Shown: in pieces, positions 8,377 to 17,111 of the stretch
Numbering within the stretch: the stretch's first letter is position 1
Layout: every line of letters starts with the position of its first letter
DNA from: an uncultured Lachnospiraceae bacterium
GTDB lineage: Bacteria; Bacillota; Clostridia; Lachnospirales; Lachnospiraceae
Reading direction: 5' to 3'
Assembly (NCBI GenBank): GCA_947165275.1
Contig: CAMUZQ010000021.1
Location: 1 to 36,879, forward strand
Length of the DNA stretch: 36,879 nucleotides
The notes under the pieces: model-generated
Databases searched by the model: none
Seen by the model: only the letters and a program-made list of their open reading frames with translations
What the model was told of the DNA's origin: nothing
Translations under genes and position numbers: made by a program

Positions 8377-9390
8377 TTAAGCTCTCTTCTTTCTGGCCGT
8401 TATCGCGCTGCTTATAGAAGGTACAAGCACCGATATGATAAGCATAAGGCCTATGATAACAAGGATAACCTGTGTATTTATGTTCCTCTGTCCCAAAGCG
8501 ATACGCAGGCAGACGATTATGAAGGCCGCGATAAAAGCTCCTGTCAGGTTGCCCTTTCCACCCGTTGTTGCGATACCTCCAAACACGCACATCGCTATAA
8601 CCTCCATCTCAAAGCCCTGACCTGTTGTGGTATTTGATCCGAAGGTCGCAGTCAAAAGGAACAGCGCGCAGAGTCCGGAAAGGAATCCGAGCAGGGAGTA
8701 GCAGATGAATCTGATCCTTTCAACCTTGATACCGGCGTAATATGCGGCAGTCTTATTTGATCCTATCGCGTAAAGCTTTCTTCCGAAGGTAGTCTTTGCC
8801 AGCACAACGATCATTATGACTCCGACTATGATCACACAGAAAAACGCTATCGGGAACGGACCAAGCTTCTTTGCAAGAAGCATGAGTCCCTTGGTATCAG
8901 CCATGGATGCCGTTCCGCCTCCGTTTCCCCAGGTCTCAAACAGCACCTCCGCTATACCCCTGAATATGATCTGGGTTCCAAGAGTCACTATCATGGTAGG
9001 AAGCTCTGTGAACCTTGTAGCGATAAACCCGTTCAGCATTCCCCCCAGAAGCCCCACGCCGAGGCAGATTATTACAGCAACTATAAAGGGCGCGCCTGCA
9101 TTTGACGAAAGCACTGTAACCGTCCCCGCAAGACATACCAGCGCGCCTACGGATATGTCGATGTCTCCGAGCACAAGAATGTAACCCATGCCGAACATCA
9201 TAAATATCTCGGCAAGATAACGGGGCATCTCTCTGAGCACATTGTTTACGTTATAATTCGGTGATATAGCCACACCGAGAATATTGACCCCGATAAGTAT
9301 AAGTACAAGAGCGCCCTCCCAGGAGAGGAGCTTTGACTTTATGCCGCCCTCAGGTACGGCGGATATTTCTCTTCCTGATTTTCCAGCCAT
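8377..9390 (-). CDS. Sugar ABC transporter permease 2 (BPD_transp_2, RbsC/LsrD family)
   Basis: A 337-aa polytopic inner-membrane protein with about 8-10 hydrophobic helices. It has the branched-chain/ribose permease signature GDIDISVGALVCLAG near the N-terminus and the conserved loop MEVIAMCVFGGIATTGGKGN, the coupling region for the ATPase. It pairs with the permease encoded just upstream to form the translocation channel. Its ATG overlaps the stop of that gene by one base (TAATG), so the two are co-translated. The 115-nt gap after it holds the binding-protein promoter. Confidence 0.88.
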   Translation of the reverse strand: MAGKSGREISAVPEGGIKSKLLSWEGALVLILIGVNILGVAISPNYNVNNVLREMPRYLAEIFMMFGMGYILVLGDIDISVGALVCLAGTVTVLSSNAGAPFIVAVIICLGVGLLGGMLNGFIATRFTELPTMIVTLGTQIIFRGIAEVLFETWGNGGGTASMADTKGLMLLAKKLGPFPIAFFCVIIVGVIMIVVLAKTTFGRKLYAIGSNKTAAYYAGIKVERIRFICYSLLGFLSGLCALFLLTATFGSNTTTGQGFEMEVIAMCVFGGIATTGGKGNLTGAFIAAFIIVCLRIALGQRNINTQVILVIIGLMLIISVLVPSISSAITARKKRA

Positions 9391-10370
9391 TACATCTCCC
9401 TCCTTAACAGATTCTGCCTGTCCATGGTACGCTGTGTCACGACGTTAAGGACAACAACCGCAAGTATGATGACACCCTTTATAAGGTTCTGCCAGAAATT
9501 CGGTATATTTACCATCGGCAGAGCCTTTGAGATGATACCTATGATCAAAGCGCCAAGGAAGGTGCCTGCAACGCTTCCGCGTCCGCCGCTCATCGATACG
9601 CCTCCGATAACACATGCGGCGATAACATCCATCTCCTTGCCGTACTGCATGTTAGGCTGCGCGGATGCATAAATGGAGACCGAAAGCACTCCTGCAAGTC
9701 CCGCAAGGAAGCCCATGATGGTATATACGCTTGTAAGTGTGCGGTCCACATTGATACCTGATACCTGCGCCGCCTCGGTATTGCTTCCCACCGCATATAT
9801 CCTGCGTCCGAACCGGGTCCATTTCATTACTATGAAAAATATGATATACGCCAGAATAAGAATGATATAAGGTCCGGGAGCTCCGTCCTTTCCGAAATCG
9901 GAGAAGCCGGCGACATCCATGCCGGAAGCCCAGTTGTTATTGGAAATAACATATGCCATGCCTCTCCAGATATACATGAAGCCCATTGTACAGATGATAG
10001 GCGCCACATGTCCCTTTGCTATGATTATCCCGTTAAGGAATCCGCATACAACACCTATTAAGGCGCCTATAACAAAGAGCAGGAACGTGTTGTGCAGTAC
10101 ATTGTATTTCTGAAGAAGACCTATGCTCATGCCCGCGAAAGCAAGCGTGGAGGTTATCGAAATATCAATGCCGGCAGTAAGCATGACACAGAGCATGCCC
10201 AGCGCCATGATAAATGTAAGAGTATTATTTAGAAATATCTGTCTGATGTTGGTAAATGAAAGGAATGACGGATTTATTATCCCTACAACGATAAGGAGAA
10301 CCGCCAGTACAATCACAAGGCTTGCCTCTCTGGATTCCGAAAGGAACTGTCCTATGGATTTCTTTTTCAT
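9390..10370 (-). CDS. Sugar ABC transporter permease 1 (BPD_transp_2, RbsC/LsrC family)
   Basis: A 326-aa integral membrane permease. It shows TAGIDISITSTLAFAG near the N-terminus, in the position of the GDIDIS motif of its partner, and the coupling loop MDVIAACVIGGVSMSGGRGS. Both permeases belong to the carbohydrate uptake transporter-2 (CUT2) family. The start overlaps the end of the ATPase gene by one base. The order ATPase-permease-permease-binding protein is the same as in lsrACDB. Confidence 0.88.
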   Translation of the reverse strand: MKKKSIGQFLSESREASLVIVLAVLLIVVGIINPSFLSFTNIRQIFLNNTLTFIMALGMLCVMLTAGIDISITSTLAFAGMSIGLLQKYNVLHNTFLLFVIGALIGVVCGFLNGIIIAKGHVAPIICTMGFMYIWRGMAYVISNNNWASGMDVAGFSDFGKDGAPGPYIILILAYIIFFIVMKWTRFGRRIYAVGSNTEAAQVSGINVDRTLTSVYTIMGFLAGLAGVLSVSIYASAQPNMQYGKEMDVIAACVIGGVSMSGGRGSVAGTFLGALIIGIISKALPMVNIPNFWQNLIKGVIILAVVVLNVVTQRTMDRQNLLRREM

Positions 10371-11887
10371 TATGCCGCACCTCCTTTCTTTGAATCACTT
10401 TTTTCCATTGAAAGCTCAAGTATCCTCTCCTGGGTCACCTCCGACCTCTGAAGGCATCCGGATACTTTACCGTTGCACATTACAAAGATCCTGTCAGACA
10501 TACCTATTATCTCAGGCATTTCGGACGATATCATGATTATGCCGTAGCCCTTCTTCGCAAGCTGGCCCATGATCTCGTAGATCTCCTTCTTTGCTCCGAC
10601 GTCTATACCCTTGGTAGGCTCGTCCATGATGACGACCTTCATATTGGACTGGGCGAGAGCCTTCGCAACCACAACCTTCTGCTGGTTTCCTCCCGATAAG
10701 GAGCTAGCCGGCTGGAAGATGGTCACTGCCTTTGTATCAACCTCTTCAAGGCGCTGCTTTGCAAGCTCGCGCTCTTTTTTCTCATCATTGAAGCCGTTAT
10801 TTGCAAGCTCTCCCTGGATAGGAAGCGTGACGTTGCGTCCGAGTCCCCATGAAAGGATAAGCCCCTGCTTCTGCCTGTCCTCGGGAAGCAGGATTATACC
10901 TGCCTTCATCGCATCAACAGGCTCCTTGATAGTAAGCTCCTTGCCCTCCAGAAATACCTTTCCGGAATCGGGTCTCGTAATGCCGCAGATACTTTCTATG
11001 GTCTCGGTCCTTCCCGCGCCTACAAGTCCGGTAAGACCAATGATCTCCCCTGCCTTTACATCAAAGGATACATCCTTGAAATATCCGGTCCTTGTCATGC
11101 CCTCAACCCGGAATATCTCGTCTCCAAGCTCGATATCCTCCTTGGGATACATATCCGTGATCTCACGTCCCACCATTGCCTTGATAAGGTCTGCATTCGA
11201 AATGCCGTCGACATCATATGTGCCGATATACTGTGAATCCCTGAATACCGTAACCCTTGTTGCCAGGCGATACATATCTTCAAATCTGTGTGAAATGAAG
11301 ATTATGGACTTGCCCTCATCCCTGAGTCTCTCGACTATCTCATAAAGCTTCTCAGATTCATTGGCCGTAAGCGCTGCCGTAGGCTCGTCCAGGATTATTA
11401 TCTTTGCGTTTGTGGAAAGGGCTTTTGCTATCTCTACCATCTGCTGCTGCGCGATGGTAAGCGCGCCAACCTCATCCGTAGGCTTAAAATCGGCATCCAG
11501 ACTGTCCAGAAGCTTCTGCGCTTCCGCATTCATATTACGCCACTGGATCATCCCGCTCTTTACATCCTCATGTCCCATGAATATATTTTCCGTAACGGAC
11601 AAAGTAGGATAAGATGTAGGATGCTGATATACGGCTGCTATGCCGGCCTCCTGAGCATCACGCGGTCCTTTGAAATGTACCTCCTGCCCCTCAAGGAACA
11701 TCTGCCCCTCTTCCGCAGCGTGTACTCCGGTGATAACCTTGATAAACGTTGACTTGCCTGCTCCGTTCTCTCCCATGAGCGCATGAACCTCTCCGCGCCT
11801 GAGCTGGAAATGGACCTTGTTCAACGCTTTCACTCCGGGGAATATTTTGGTGATCCCCTTAAGTTCCAGAATCAGATCTTCCGCCAC
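10370..11887 (-). CDS. Sugar ABC transporter ATP-binding protein (CUT2 double-domain)
   Basis: A 505-aa cytoplasmic ATPase with two fused nucleotide-binding domains, as is usual for CUT2 importers (RbsA/LsrA/RhaT type). Domain 1 has Walker A MGENGAGKSTF and Walker B IIILDEPTAAL. Domain 2 has the degenerate Walker A GLVGAGRTE, the signature SGGNQQK and VVIMDEPTKGID. The start is a GTG at 11887 with AAAGGAG 6-7 nt upstream. It is the first gene of the importer operon, divergent from the two-component system. Confidence 0.92.
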   Translation of the reverse strand: MAEDLILELKGITKIFPGVKALNKVHFQLRRGEVHALMGENGAGKSTFIKVITGVHAAEEGQMFLEGQEVHFKGPRDAQEAGIAAVYQHPTSYPTLSVTENIFMGHEDVKSGMIQWRNMNAEAQKLLDSLDADFKPTDEVGALTIAQQQMVEIAKALSTNAKIIILDEPTAALTANESEKLYEIVERLRDEGKSIIFISHRFEDMYRLATRVTVFRDSQYIGTYDVDGISNADLIKAMVGREITDMYPKEDIELGDEIFRVEGMTRTGYFKDVSFDVKAGEIIGLTGLVGAGRTETIESICGITRPDSGKVFLEGKELTIKEPVDAMKAGIILLPEDRQKQGLILSWGLGRNVTLPIQGELANNGFNDEKKERELAKQRLEEVDTKAVTIFQPASSLSGGNQQKVVVAKALAQSNMKVVIMDEPTKGIDVGAKKEIYEIMGQLAKKGYGIIMISSEMPEIIGMSDRIFVMCNGKVSGCLQRSEVTQERILELSMEKSDSKKGGAA

Positions 11888-11987
11888 TTCTACTCTCCTT
11901 TCATACCTTCTTCATCATCTTTTTTAACCTGTAATACCGTCCGTCTGCTGCCCTCATACGCAAGGACGTACTCCGGTAGATAGATCT

Positions 11988-11996
11988 ATATTATCA
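11988..11996 (-). promoter_or_regulatory. Extended -10 promoter for the ABC operon
   Basis: On the minus strand TGATAATAT is an extended -10 with no good -35. Transcription would begin near 11981, giving a ~95-nt leader. It lies in the 180-bp divergent region shared with the response-regulator gene, a natural target for that regulator. Confidence 0.35.
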
Positions 11997-12055
11997 TCTT
12001 GCATTCTCCTAAAAAACAGTAACATCTTTTGATTTTAAGTAATTTTTTTTTGTGC

Positions 12056-12061
12056 TATCAT
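12056..12061 (+). promoter_or_regulatory. Extended -10 (TGC-TATCAT) of the response-regulator gene
   Basis: TGCTATCAT lies 8 nt before the ATG at 12070, so transcription would begin almost at the start codon. No ribosome-binding site is present between. This suggests a leaderless message. The -35 region is poor. Confidence 0.35.
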
Positions 12062-12069
12062 TTAGTATT

Positions 12070-13629
12070 ATGAAAGTTCTTATCGCAGATGACGAAAAAC
12101 TGACCAGAAGCGGTCTCATATCTTCAATAGACTGGGACAGTCTCGGTATTGAGGAGGTTTTCGAAGCATCAAACGGCATCGAAGGTCTTCAGAAGGCCCG
12201 GACCGAAAAGCCTGACATCATACTCACCGATATGCGCATGCCCCGTATGGACGGCGCAACAATGGCTGAAAAGCTCCGGGAGATCCTTCCTGATTCAGCA
12301 ATCATTTTCATGAGCGGATACTCCGATAAAGAATATCTCAAGGCCGCAATTCATTTAAAAGCCGTAAGCTATGTTGAAAAGCCGCTGGACCCCTCTGAGG
12401 TGACAGAGGCCATACGGCTTGCCGCCAGAGAGCTTATGGAAAAGGGCTTTGTCAGGCGCGGTCTGTCCGAAGCCATCGCCGAGCGCGGAAACCGTCTGGC
12501 CGAAATAATGACAAAAGTGCCGGAGCCGGATACCTTTAATGACCTCCTTCTGCCCGGAACGATGCATTCGGATGATTATTTTACCTCGCTGATCCTGCAG
12601 TTTGCCGGTGAGTCCTCCATTTCCCTGCCGGATATTTACCGCACAGCCAGAGAAGAGCTCAGCGCCCTTTTTAAAAAACGCCGGCTTAACGAGGTCCATA
12701 TCTTAAAAGAAAACGGCTGCCTCTGTTATTTCATATACGGCGACAGGACCTCCGGAGACAATATTCCTGTGGTCTGCGAGGATATAAAACGCTCATACCT
12801 CCCGCAGGGTCTCAAATATATCGTTATAGGCGATACTGTACACGGTATAGGTCACGCTTATAATTCCTACACCTCCGCGGTGATCCTGCTTCAGGAGGCT
12901 TTTTTCTGCGAGGCAGGAACTATCCTGTCCAACAGTGAAGACCTTCCCCAGGCACCCTCAATGATAAAGGATTTTTCCCCTGATTTTCAGTCCGCACTCG
13001 AATCCGGCAATAAGGAAGCCACGGAGGCTGTATTGAATGAGGTTCGTCTGCAGTTCAGACCGCCGTGCAGGCTCCTCGCAAGCCAGGTTAAGGATATTTA
13101 TTATCAGCTCTTCCTCACACTCCAAAAGGCGATGAGACATTCGCAGATGGCGGAGATCATGCTCAAGGGCAGACAGTCGATATGGGACATGGTTGAGAAT
13201 GCAGGCAGTCTCGACATGCTCCACGAAGAGCTTTCCGGCTGTACGGAAGAATACTTTAAGGGGCTTTCCAACAGAGATACCGGCAGCAATATGGTCTTTG
13301 CCATAAAGGAATTCATACGGCATAACTATCAGAACGAATCACTGTCCATAAAATCCGTGAGCGATCATGTGAACCGCTCCGCCCCCTATGTCTGCACTTT
13401 TTTCAAAGCAGAGACCGGGCTTACACTCAATCAGTATATAACCGGTTACAGGATAGAGCGTGCCCAGGAGATGCTCTCAGATCCCAGATATAAGATAACG
13501 GATGTAGCCGCAAGAGTCGGTTATACCGATGTAAACTATTTCGGAAAGATCTTTAAGAAGATAACAAACGTATCACCCTCGGAATTCCGGAGCAGCTTTT
13601 CATCAGCCAGGGATATCAGTCCGTCATGA
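12070..13629 (+). CDS. AraC-type response regulator (YesN family)
   Basis: A 519-aa cytoplasmic transcription factor. The receiver domain (about 1-120) has the acidic pair DD at 7-8, the phospho-acceptor Asp54 in ILTDMRMPRMDG and Lys in VEKPLD. A long linker follows, then a C-terminal AraC double helix-turn-helix (about 415-515, ...NVSPSEFR). The reading frame can be extended to a GTG at 12052, but MKVLIADDEKLTR at 12070 is the family start. No Shine-Dalgarno is visible (see the -10 at 12056). The stop overlaps the histidine kinase start (ATGA). Next to the divergent importer, it most likely activates sugar uptake in response to an extracellular sugar. Confidence 0.9.
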   Translation: MKVLIADDEKLTRSGLISSIDWDSLGIEEVFEASNGIEGLQKARTEKPDIILTDMRMPRMDGATMAEKLREILPDSAIIFMSGYSDKEYLKAAIHLKAVSYVEKPLDPSEVTEAIRLAARELMEKGFVRRGLSEAIAERGNRLAEIMTKVPEPDTFNDLLLPGTMHSDDYFTSLILQFAGESSISLPDIYRTAREELSALFKKRRLNEVHILKENGCLCYFIYGDRTSGDNIPVVCEDIKRSYLPQGLKYIVIGDTVHGIGHAYNSYTSAVILLQEAFFCEAGTILSNSEDLPQAPSMIKDFSPDFQSALESGNKEATEAVLNEVRLQFRPPCRLLASQVKDIYYQLFLTLQKAMRHSQMAEIMLKGRQSIWDMVENAGSLDMLHEELSGCTEEYFKGLSNRDTGSNMVFAIKEFIRHNYQNESLSIKSVSDHVNRSAPYVCTFFKAETGLTLNQYITGYRIERAQEMLSDPRYKITDVAARVGYTDVNYFGKIFKKITNVSPSEFRSSFSSARDISPS

Positions 13630-15419
13630 TAAAGCTTTTCAGGGACGCCTCGATAAAAACCAAGCTGATATGTACGCATCTGCTGCTGATACTGGTTCCC
13701 ACAGTACTGATAGTGATGCTTTTTTATTCATCTCTCTACGATCTGATAGTAAATGATTCCGTACGCCAGGCCTTCGCTCTTTCAAGGCAGAGCTCTTCCG
13801 CGCTGGAGGCGCAGCTTGGCTCCGTCTCCGCAGTCGCCTCTGCCATAAGGAGCAACACCTTTATCCGCCAGCTCTGCACGGATTCCGTTTCCGAAGAAGA
13901 CAAGGAGAATTTTGTACGCAACAATGCCGTCCTGAACGATCTGAACACCCAGCTGAACTCTGAAATAAGCGGCTCCATGATCTCCTCGATCCACATATAT
14001 ACGGATCATGTTCCCGAAGGACTGTATAACAACTGGCTCTTGGACGATTTTTTCCTTCCCGAGATCCGGTCCCACGGCACCTACTGGCATGGTATCATGA
14101 ATTCGACAGCGAAAGCTGTCCTCTACTGTCCCCCCTTTTATCTCTCGCATAAGGAAATATCGCAATACGGCTCCCTGGCGTATATAGAAAAGCTTTATCC
14201 CGCTTCAGAAGGCTCATCGGTCTCCCCCTCCTATCTGGCAATTTATTTTTCATCAGATGAGATAACAAAGATACTGCAGCAGGATATCTCCATCAATAAG
14301 GACGTATCCTATATACTGAACGAGAGACAGGCAGTCGTTGCAAGCTCCGATCCCGTACTTGCCGGCGCTTATATGATGGACTATGACACGGTCCGGAGCA
14401 TATCCACAGCAAAGGACGGCTTCACTACCGGAAATGTTCTGGGCAACGATGTCTACTCCGCGAGCTTTCGTCTCGGCAACACCGACTGGTACATGGTAAG
14501 CGTCATTCCTGCCGATATCATACTCGAAAGAGGAACAGGTATAATCTCTAATTTTACGCTTATTTACCTTGTAACCCTCATAATCGCTTTTCTGATCTCC
14601 TGGTTTCTGGCACGCTCCATTACCGCCAGATTATCTGCTATAAATGAAGAAATGCGCGCCGCAAGGTCGCACCCTCCCGTGCGCATCCCCGAGCCTGAGA
14701 TACATGATGAGATCGGTGAGCTTACCGACTCCTATAATTACATGGCCGATCAGCAGAATATTCTTTTAAGGCGTCAGCAGGAAACCGCTGAGGAGCTCAG
14801 AACCTCCGAGATACGCGCCCTGCAGGCTCAGATCAATCCGCACTTCCTCTACAATACGATGGATATGATAAACTGGCTCTCACAGTCCGGGGAGCGTGAG
14901 GAAGTAACCCGTGCGGTACAGGCTCTTTCCAGCTTTTACAAGCTGACCTTAAGCCGCAAAGATCCAATAACCAGCCTCCGCTCGGAAATAGAGCATATTG
15001 AGCTCTATCTGGAGCTTCAGAACATGAGATTCGAGGAAAAGATAGAGCTTGCAGTGGATGTCCCGGACGAACTGATGTCGGTGAAGCTTCCAAAGCTTAC
15101 CCTGCAGCCGATAGTTGAAAACTCGATCATTCACGGAATACTTGAAAAGGAGTCACAGGAAGGCACGATCGTTATCGCAGGCTGGGCTGACGGAGCGGAT
15201 GCTGTGATACTGGTTTCGGATGACGGCGTAGGCATGGACGGGGAAGCACTCGCCACTGTCCTTTCCGGAGAGAATAAAAAAGCGACAGGCACGAACATCG
15301 CTGTCTCAAATACCCATCGACGCCTGCAGATCTTATTTGGAAAGGATTACGGTCTTTCCTACCGCTCGGTTTTAGGCGAAGGCACAGAGGTCGAAATACG
15401 GGTCCCCCTTCAGCAATAA
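13626..15419 (+). CDS. Sensor histidine kinase (YesM/LytS-like)
   Basis: A 597-aa membrane kinase partnering the preceding regulator. Transmembrane helix 1 is at about 15-36, followed by an extracellular sensor region of ~270 residues, transmembrane helix 2 at about 308-328 (LIYLVTLIIAFLISWFLA), and a HAMP domain. The His_kinase domain has INPHFLYNTMDM with the phospho-acceptor His near 406, and a HATPase_c domain has LQPIVENSIIHGI (N box) and DDGVGMDG (G1). Members of this family with CUT importers sense sugars directly or through the binding protein. It is translated from the ATGA overlap. Confidence 0.9.
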   Translation: MIKLFRDASIKTKLICTHLLLILVPTVLIVMLFYSSLYDLIVNDSVRQAFALSRQSSSALEAQLGSVSAVASAIRSNTFIRQLCTDSVSEEDKENFVRNNAVLNDLNTQLNSEISGSMISSIHIYTDHVPEGLYNNWLLDDFFLPEIRSHGTYWHGIMNSTAKAVLYCPPFYLSHKEISQYGSLAYIEKLYPASEGSSVSPSYLAIYFSSDEITKILQQDISINKDVSYILNERQAVVASSDPVLAGAYMMDYDTVRSISTAKDGFTTGNVLGNDVYSASFRLGNTDWYMVSVIPADIILERGTGIISNFTLIYLVTLIIAFLISWFLARSITARLSAINEEMRAARSHPPVRIPEPEIHDEIGELTDSYNYMADQQNILLRRQQETAEELRTSEIRALQAQINPHFLYNTMDMINWLSQSGEREEVTRAVQALSSFYKLTLSRKDPITSLRSEIEHIELYLELQNMRFEEKIELAVDVPDELMSVKLPKLTLQPIVENSIIHGILEKESQEGTIVIAGWADGADAVILVSDDGVGMDGEALATVLSGENKKATGTNIAVSNTHRRLQILFGKDYGLSYRSVLGEGTEVEIRVPLQQ

Positions 15420-15434
15420 TGAATCCCATGAAAA

Positions 15435-15470
15435 AAAGCATCATCGTATCTGACGTGACGATGATGCTTT
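15435..15470. terminator. Bidirectional terminator between the histidine kinase and rhaM
   Basis: A 13-bp perfect stem (15435-15447 with 15458-15470), 10-nt loop, flanked by A7 on the left and TTTTATGATTTT on the right. It works for both convergent units and ends the BMC operon on the minus strand. Confidence 0.85.
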
Positions 15471-15490
15471 TATGATTTTCTGCTGATCTC

Positions 15491-15802
15491 TCAATCCAGA
15501 TGGAATAAAACCGGAAGGTCTGTGCTTACGGGGCTGTTGTCAGGATTTGTCTCCATTATGTCAGCCATGAAATCCCACCATTTCCTGTTGATGGCTGTAT
15601 CCGCGCCCTTAGCCCACAGCTCTTCATCCTCGATCTCGATATAACCGAAAAGCGTAAGGGTTTCTTTATCAAGGCAGATAGTGTAATTCTTTCCCCCATG
15701 CTCATGGATCATATCGATCATCTCCGGCCACAGCTCGTTATGCCTTTTTTCGTACTCCTTCTCCTGTCCTTCGTACAGCTTCATCTTAAATGTCTTGATC
15801 AT
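15491..15802 (-). CDS. rhaM: L-rhamnose mutarotase
   Basis: It interconverts the alpha and beta anomers of L-rhamnose before isomerisation. The 103-aa protein is the usual length (RhaM/YiiL family, dimeric ferredoxin-like fold). Family residues visible are KLYEGQEKEYEKRHNELWPE with the conserved His in the RHNELWP motif, the NYTICLD strand and the INRKWWDFMADIM segment. AGGGGG precedes the ATG. It is the last gene before the terminator, 77 nt after the cupin, so it may be transcribed with the BMC operon or from an AT-rich promoter in that gap. Confidence 0.92.
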   Translation of the reverse strand: MIKTFKMKLYEGQEKEYEKRHNELWPEMIDMIHEHGGKNYTICLDKETLTLFGYIEIEDEELWAKGADTAINRKWWDFMADIMETNPDNSPVSTDLPVLFHLD

Positions 15803-15879
15803 CTCGTTGCCCCCTTAAATATATATAATATCTGTTCTTAATAACTATTCCGATATTTCCGTTGACTGCCCTGATATGC

Positions 15880-16218
15880 TCACGTTCTGATTATCAGAGC
15901 AATGAAAACCAGCGGTTCCTTTCCGAAGGGCCTTATCTCATGGCCGCAGCCATCCGGAGTATAGGTCGTCTCACCGGGATACACACGGCGCACCCTGCCG
16001 TTATCATTATACTCCGCGACCCCGGATAAGATATAATAGGTCTCGCTCTCTCCGGTATGCACATGCCAGCCTACGGATGATCCCGGATAAACTGTTACCT
16101 CTGCATATAACCCACAGACTCCATGCATTTCAGGAGCCTCCAGCAGATGCTTAAAGGTCACCTGCCCTTCGCCGCCCTCACAATGTGGAACTACTTCAAT
16201 CCTGGGATTTCCCATCAT
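15880..16218 (-). CDS. Cupin-domain protein, unknown substrate
   Basis: A ~112-aa single cupin barrel. Motif 1 reads GWHVHTGESETYYILSG (His, His, Glu metal ligands) and motif 2 PDGCGHEIRPFG (His ligand), so a metal-binding site is intact. The start is uncertain. ATG codons at 16218 and 16215 overlap the activase stop with AGGAGG immediately before them, which is closer than usual; a TTG at 16233 would be an alternative. Coupling to the activase gene places it in the BMC operon. It could be a sugar epimerase/isomerase-like or detoxifying protein; nothing in the sequence decides this. Confidence 0.75.
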   Translation of the reverse strand: MMGNPRIEVVPHCEGGEGQVTFKHLLEAPEMHGVCGLYAEVTVYPGSSVGWHVHTGESETYYILSGVAEYNDNGRVRRVYPGETTYTPDGCGHEIRPFGKEPLVFIALIIRT

Positions 16219-17015
16219 CCTCCTATCTGGCAATAAAGGTCTGTTGCCCTCTCTATCGCGGCCTTAAAGCCCTCCATCCTTTCCCGGGAAGGCTTTGCCG
16301 CATTTCCCATGGGATAGTCCCGTCCGAGACCGGTATATTTGCCTTCACCGAAATTATGATATGGCAGGATGTTTATTTCATTAACTCCCGGAAGTGAAGC
16401 CGCAAATCCCGCTATATCCGTAAGCTCCTTTTCCGTATCATTAAAGCCCGGTATTACCGGTACCCTTATTATCAGCTGCGTCCTTCCGCTTGCCGCGATC
16501 TTTCTCGCGTTCTCGACCATAAGGGTGTTTTCCCTGCCGCACCATTCCGCATGCTTCCGGGGGTCCATGTGCTTGATATCCATCAGATAGGTGTCAAGAT
16601 ACGGCAATATACGTTCTATTGTTTCGTATTTTGCAAAGCCCATGCTCTCCAGCGCGGTATTGACACCGAGAGCCTTGCCCGCATGAAGCAGCGCCTCCGC
16701 AAACTCCGGCTGCAGCAGGCTCTCTCCCCCCGAAAGTGTCAATCCCCCGTCTGAACGGCTGTAATACGGCATATCACGTCGCACAGTCTGCATGACCTCG
16801 CGTACCGTGACATCTTTCCCATATACCCTGGGCTTGCCGTTGATCGTCATTGTTTCTATATCAAAGCTTTGGGATTCAGGATTGCAGCACCAGCGGCAGC
16901 GCAGTGCGCACCCCTTCAAAAATACAATCGTCCTTATCCCTATACCGTCATGTATGGAGTAACGTTGTATATCAAATATTCTTCCTTTTACGTTTAAGTA
17001 ACTGTAATCTTCCAT
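16215..17015 (-). CDS. Glycyl-radical enzyme activase (radical SAM), for the propanediol dehydratase
   Basis: It uses S-adenosylmethionine and a [4Fe-4S] cluster to place the glycyl radical on the dehydratase encoded just upstream. The 266-aa protein has the radical SAM motif C36-x3-C40-x2-C43 (GCALRCRWC, with an extra Cys44) and the GLTLSGGES motif. Only ~50 residues lie between the two, and there is no CxxCxxC ferredoxin insert, so it is as short as PflA rather than like most GRE activases with two extra clusters. The ribosome site is weak (GGAGGG is ~15-20 nt away). The stop overlaps the cupin start. Confidence 0.9.
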   Translation of the reverse strand: MEDYSYLNVKGRIFDIQRYSIHDGIGIRTIVFLKGCALRCRWCCNPESQSFDIETMTINGKPRVYGKDVTVREVMQTVRRDMPYYSRSDGGLTLSGGESLLQPEFAEALLHAGKALGVNTALESMGFAKYETIERILPYLDTYLMDIKHMDPRKHAEWCGRENTLMVENARKIAASGRTQLIIRVPVIPGFNDTEKELTDIAGFAASLPGVNEINILPYHNFGEGKYTGLGRDYPMGNAAKPSRERMEGFKAAIERATDLYCQIGG

Positions 17016-17111
17016 TTGCTGTTATTCCAATCCGCCCTCCGGATTCAGGCGGTCTCTGATGATCCGCCATGATCCCTCTCAGGTTGCTGTTCAATGTACG
17101 GGGACTCTGTG

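Noticed and set aside
17016-17111. N-terminal extension of the activase
   Set aside because: The upstream ATG near GGATCATGGCGG is not in frame with the activase; a nearby TTG meets a stop at once.
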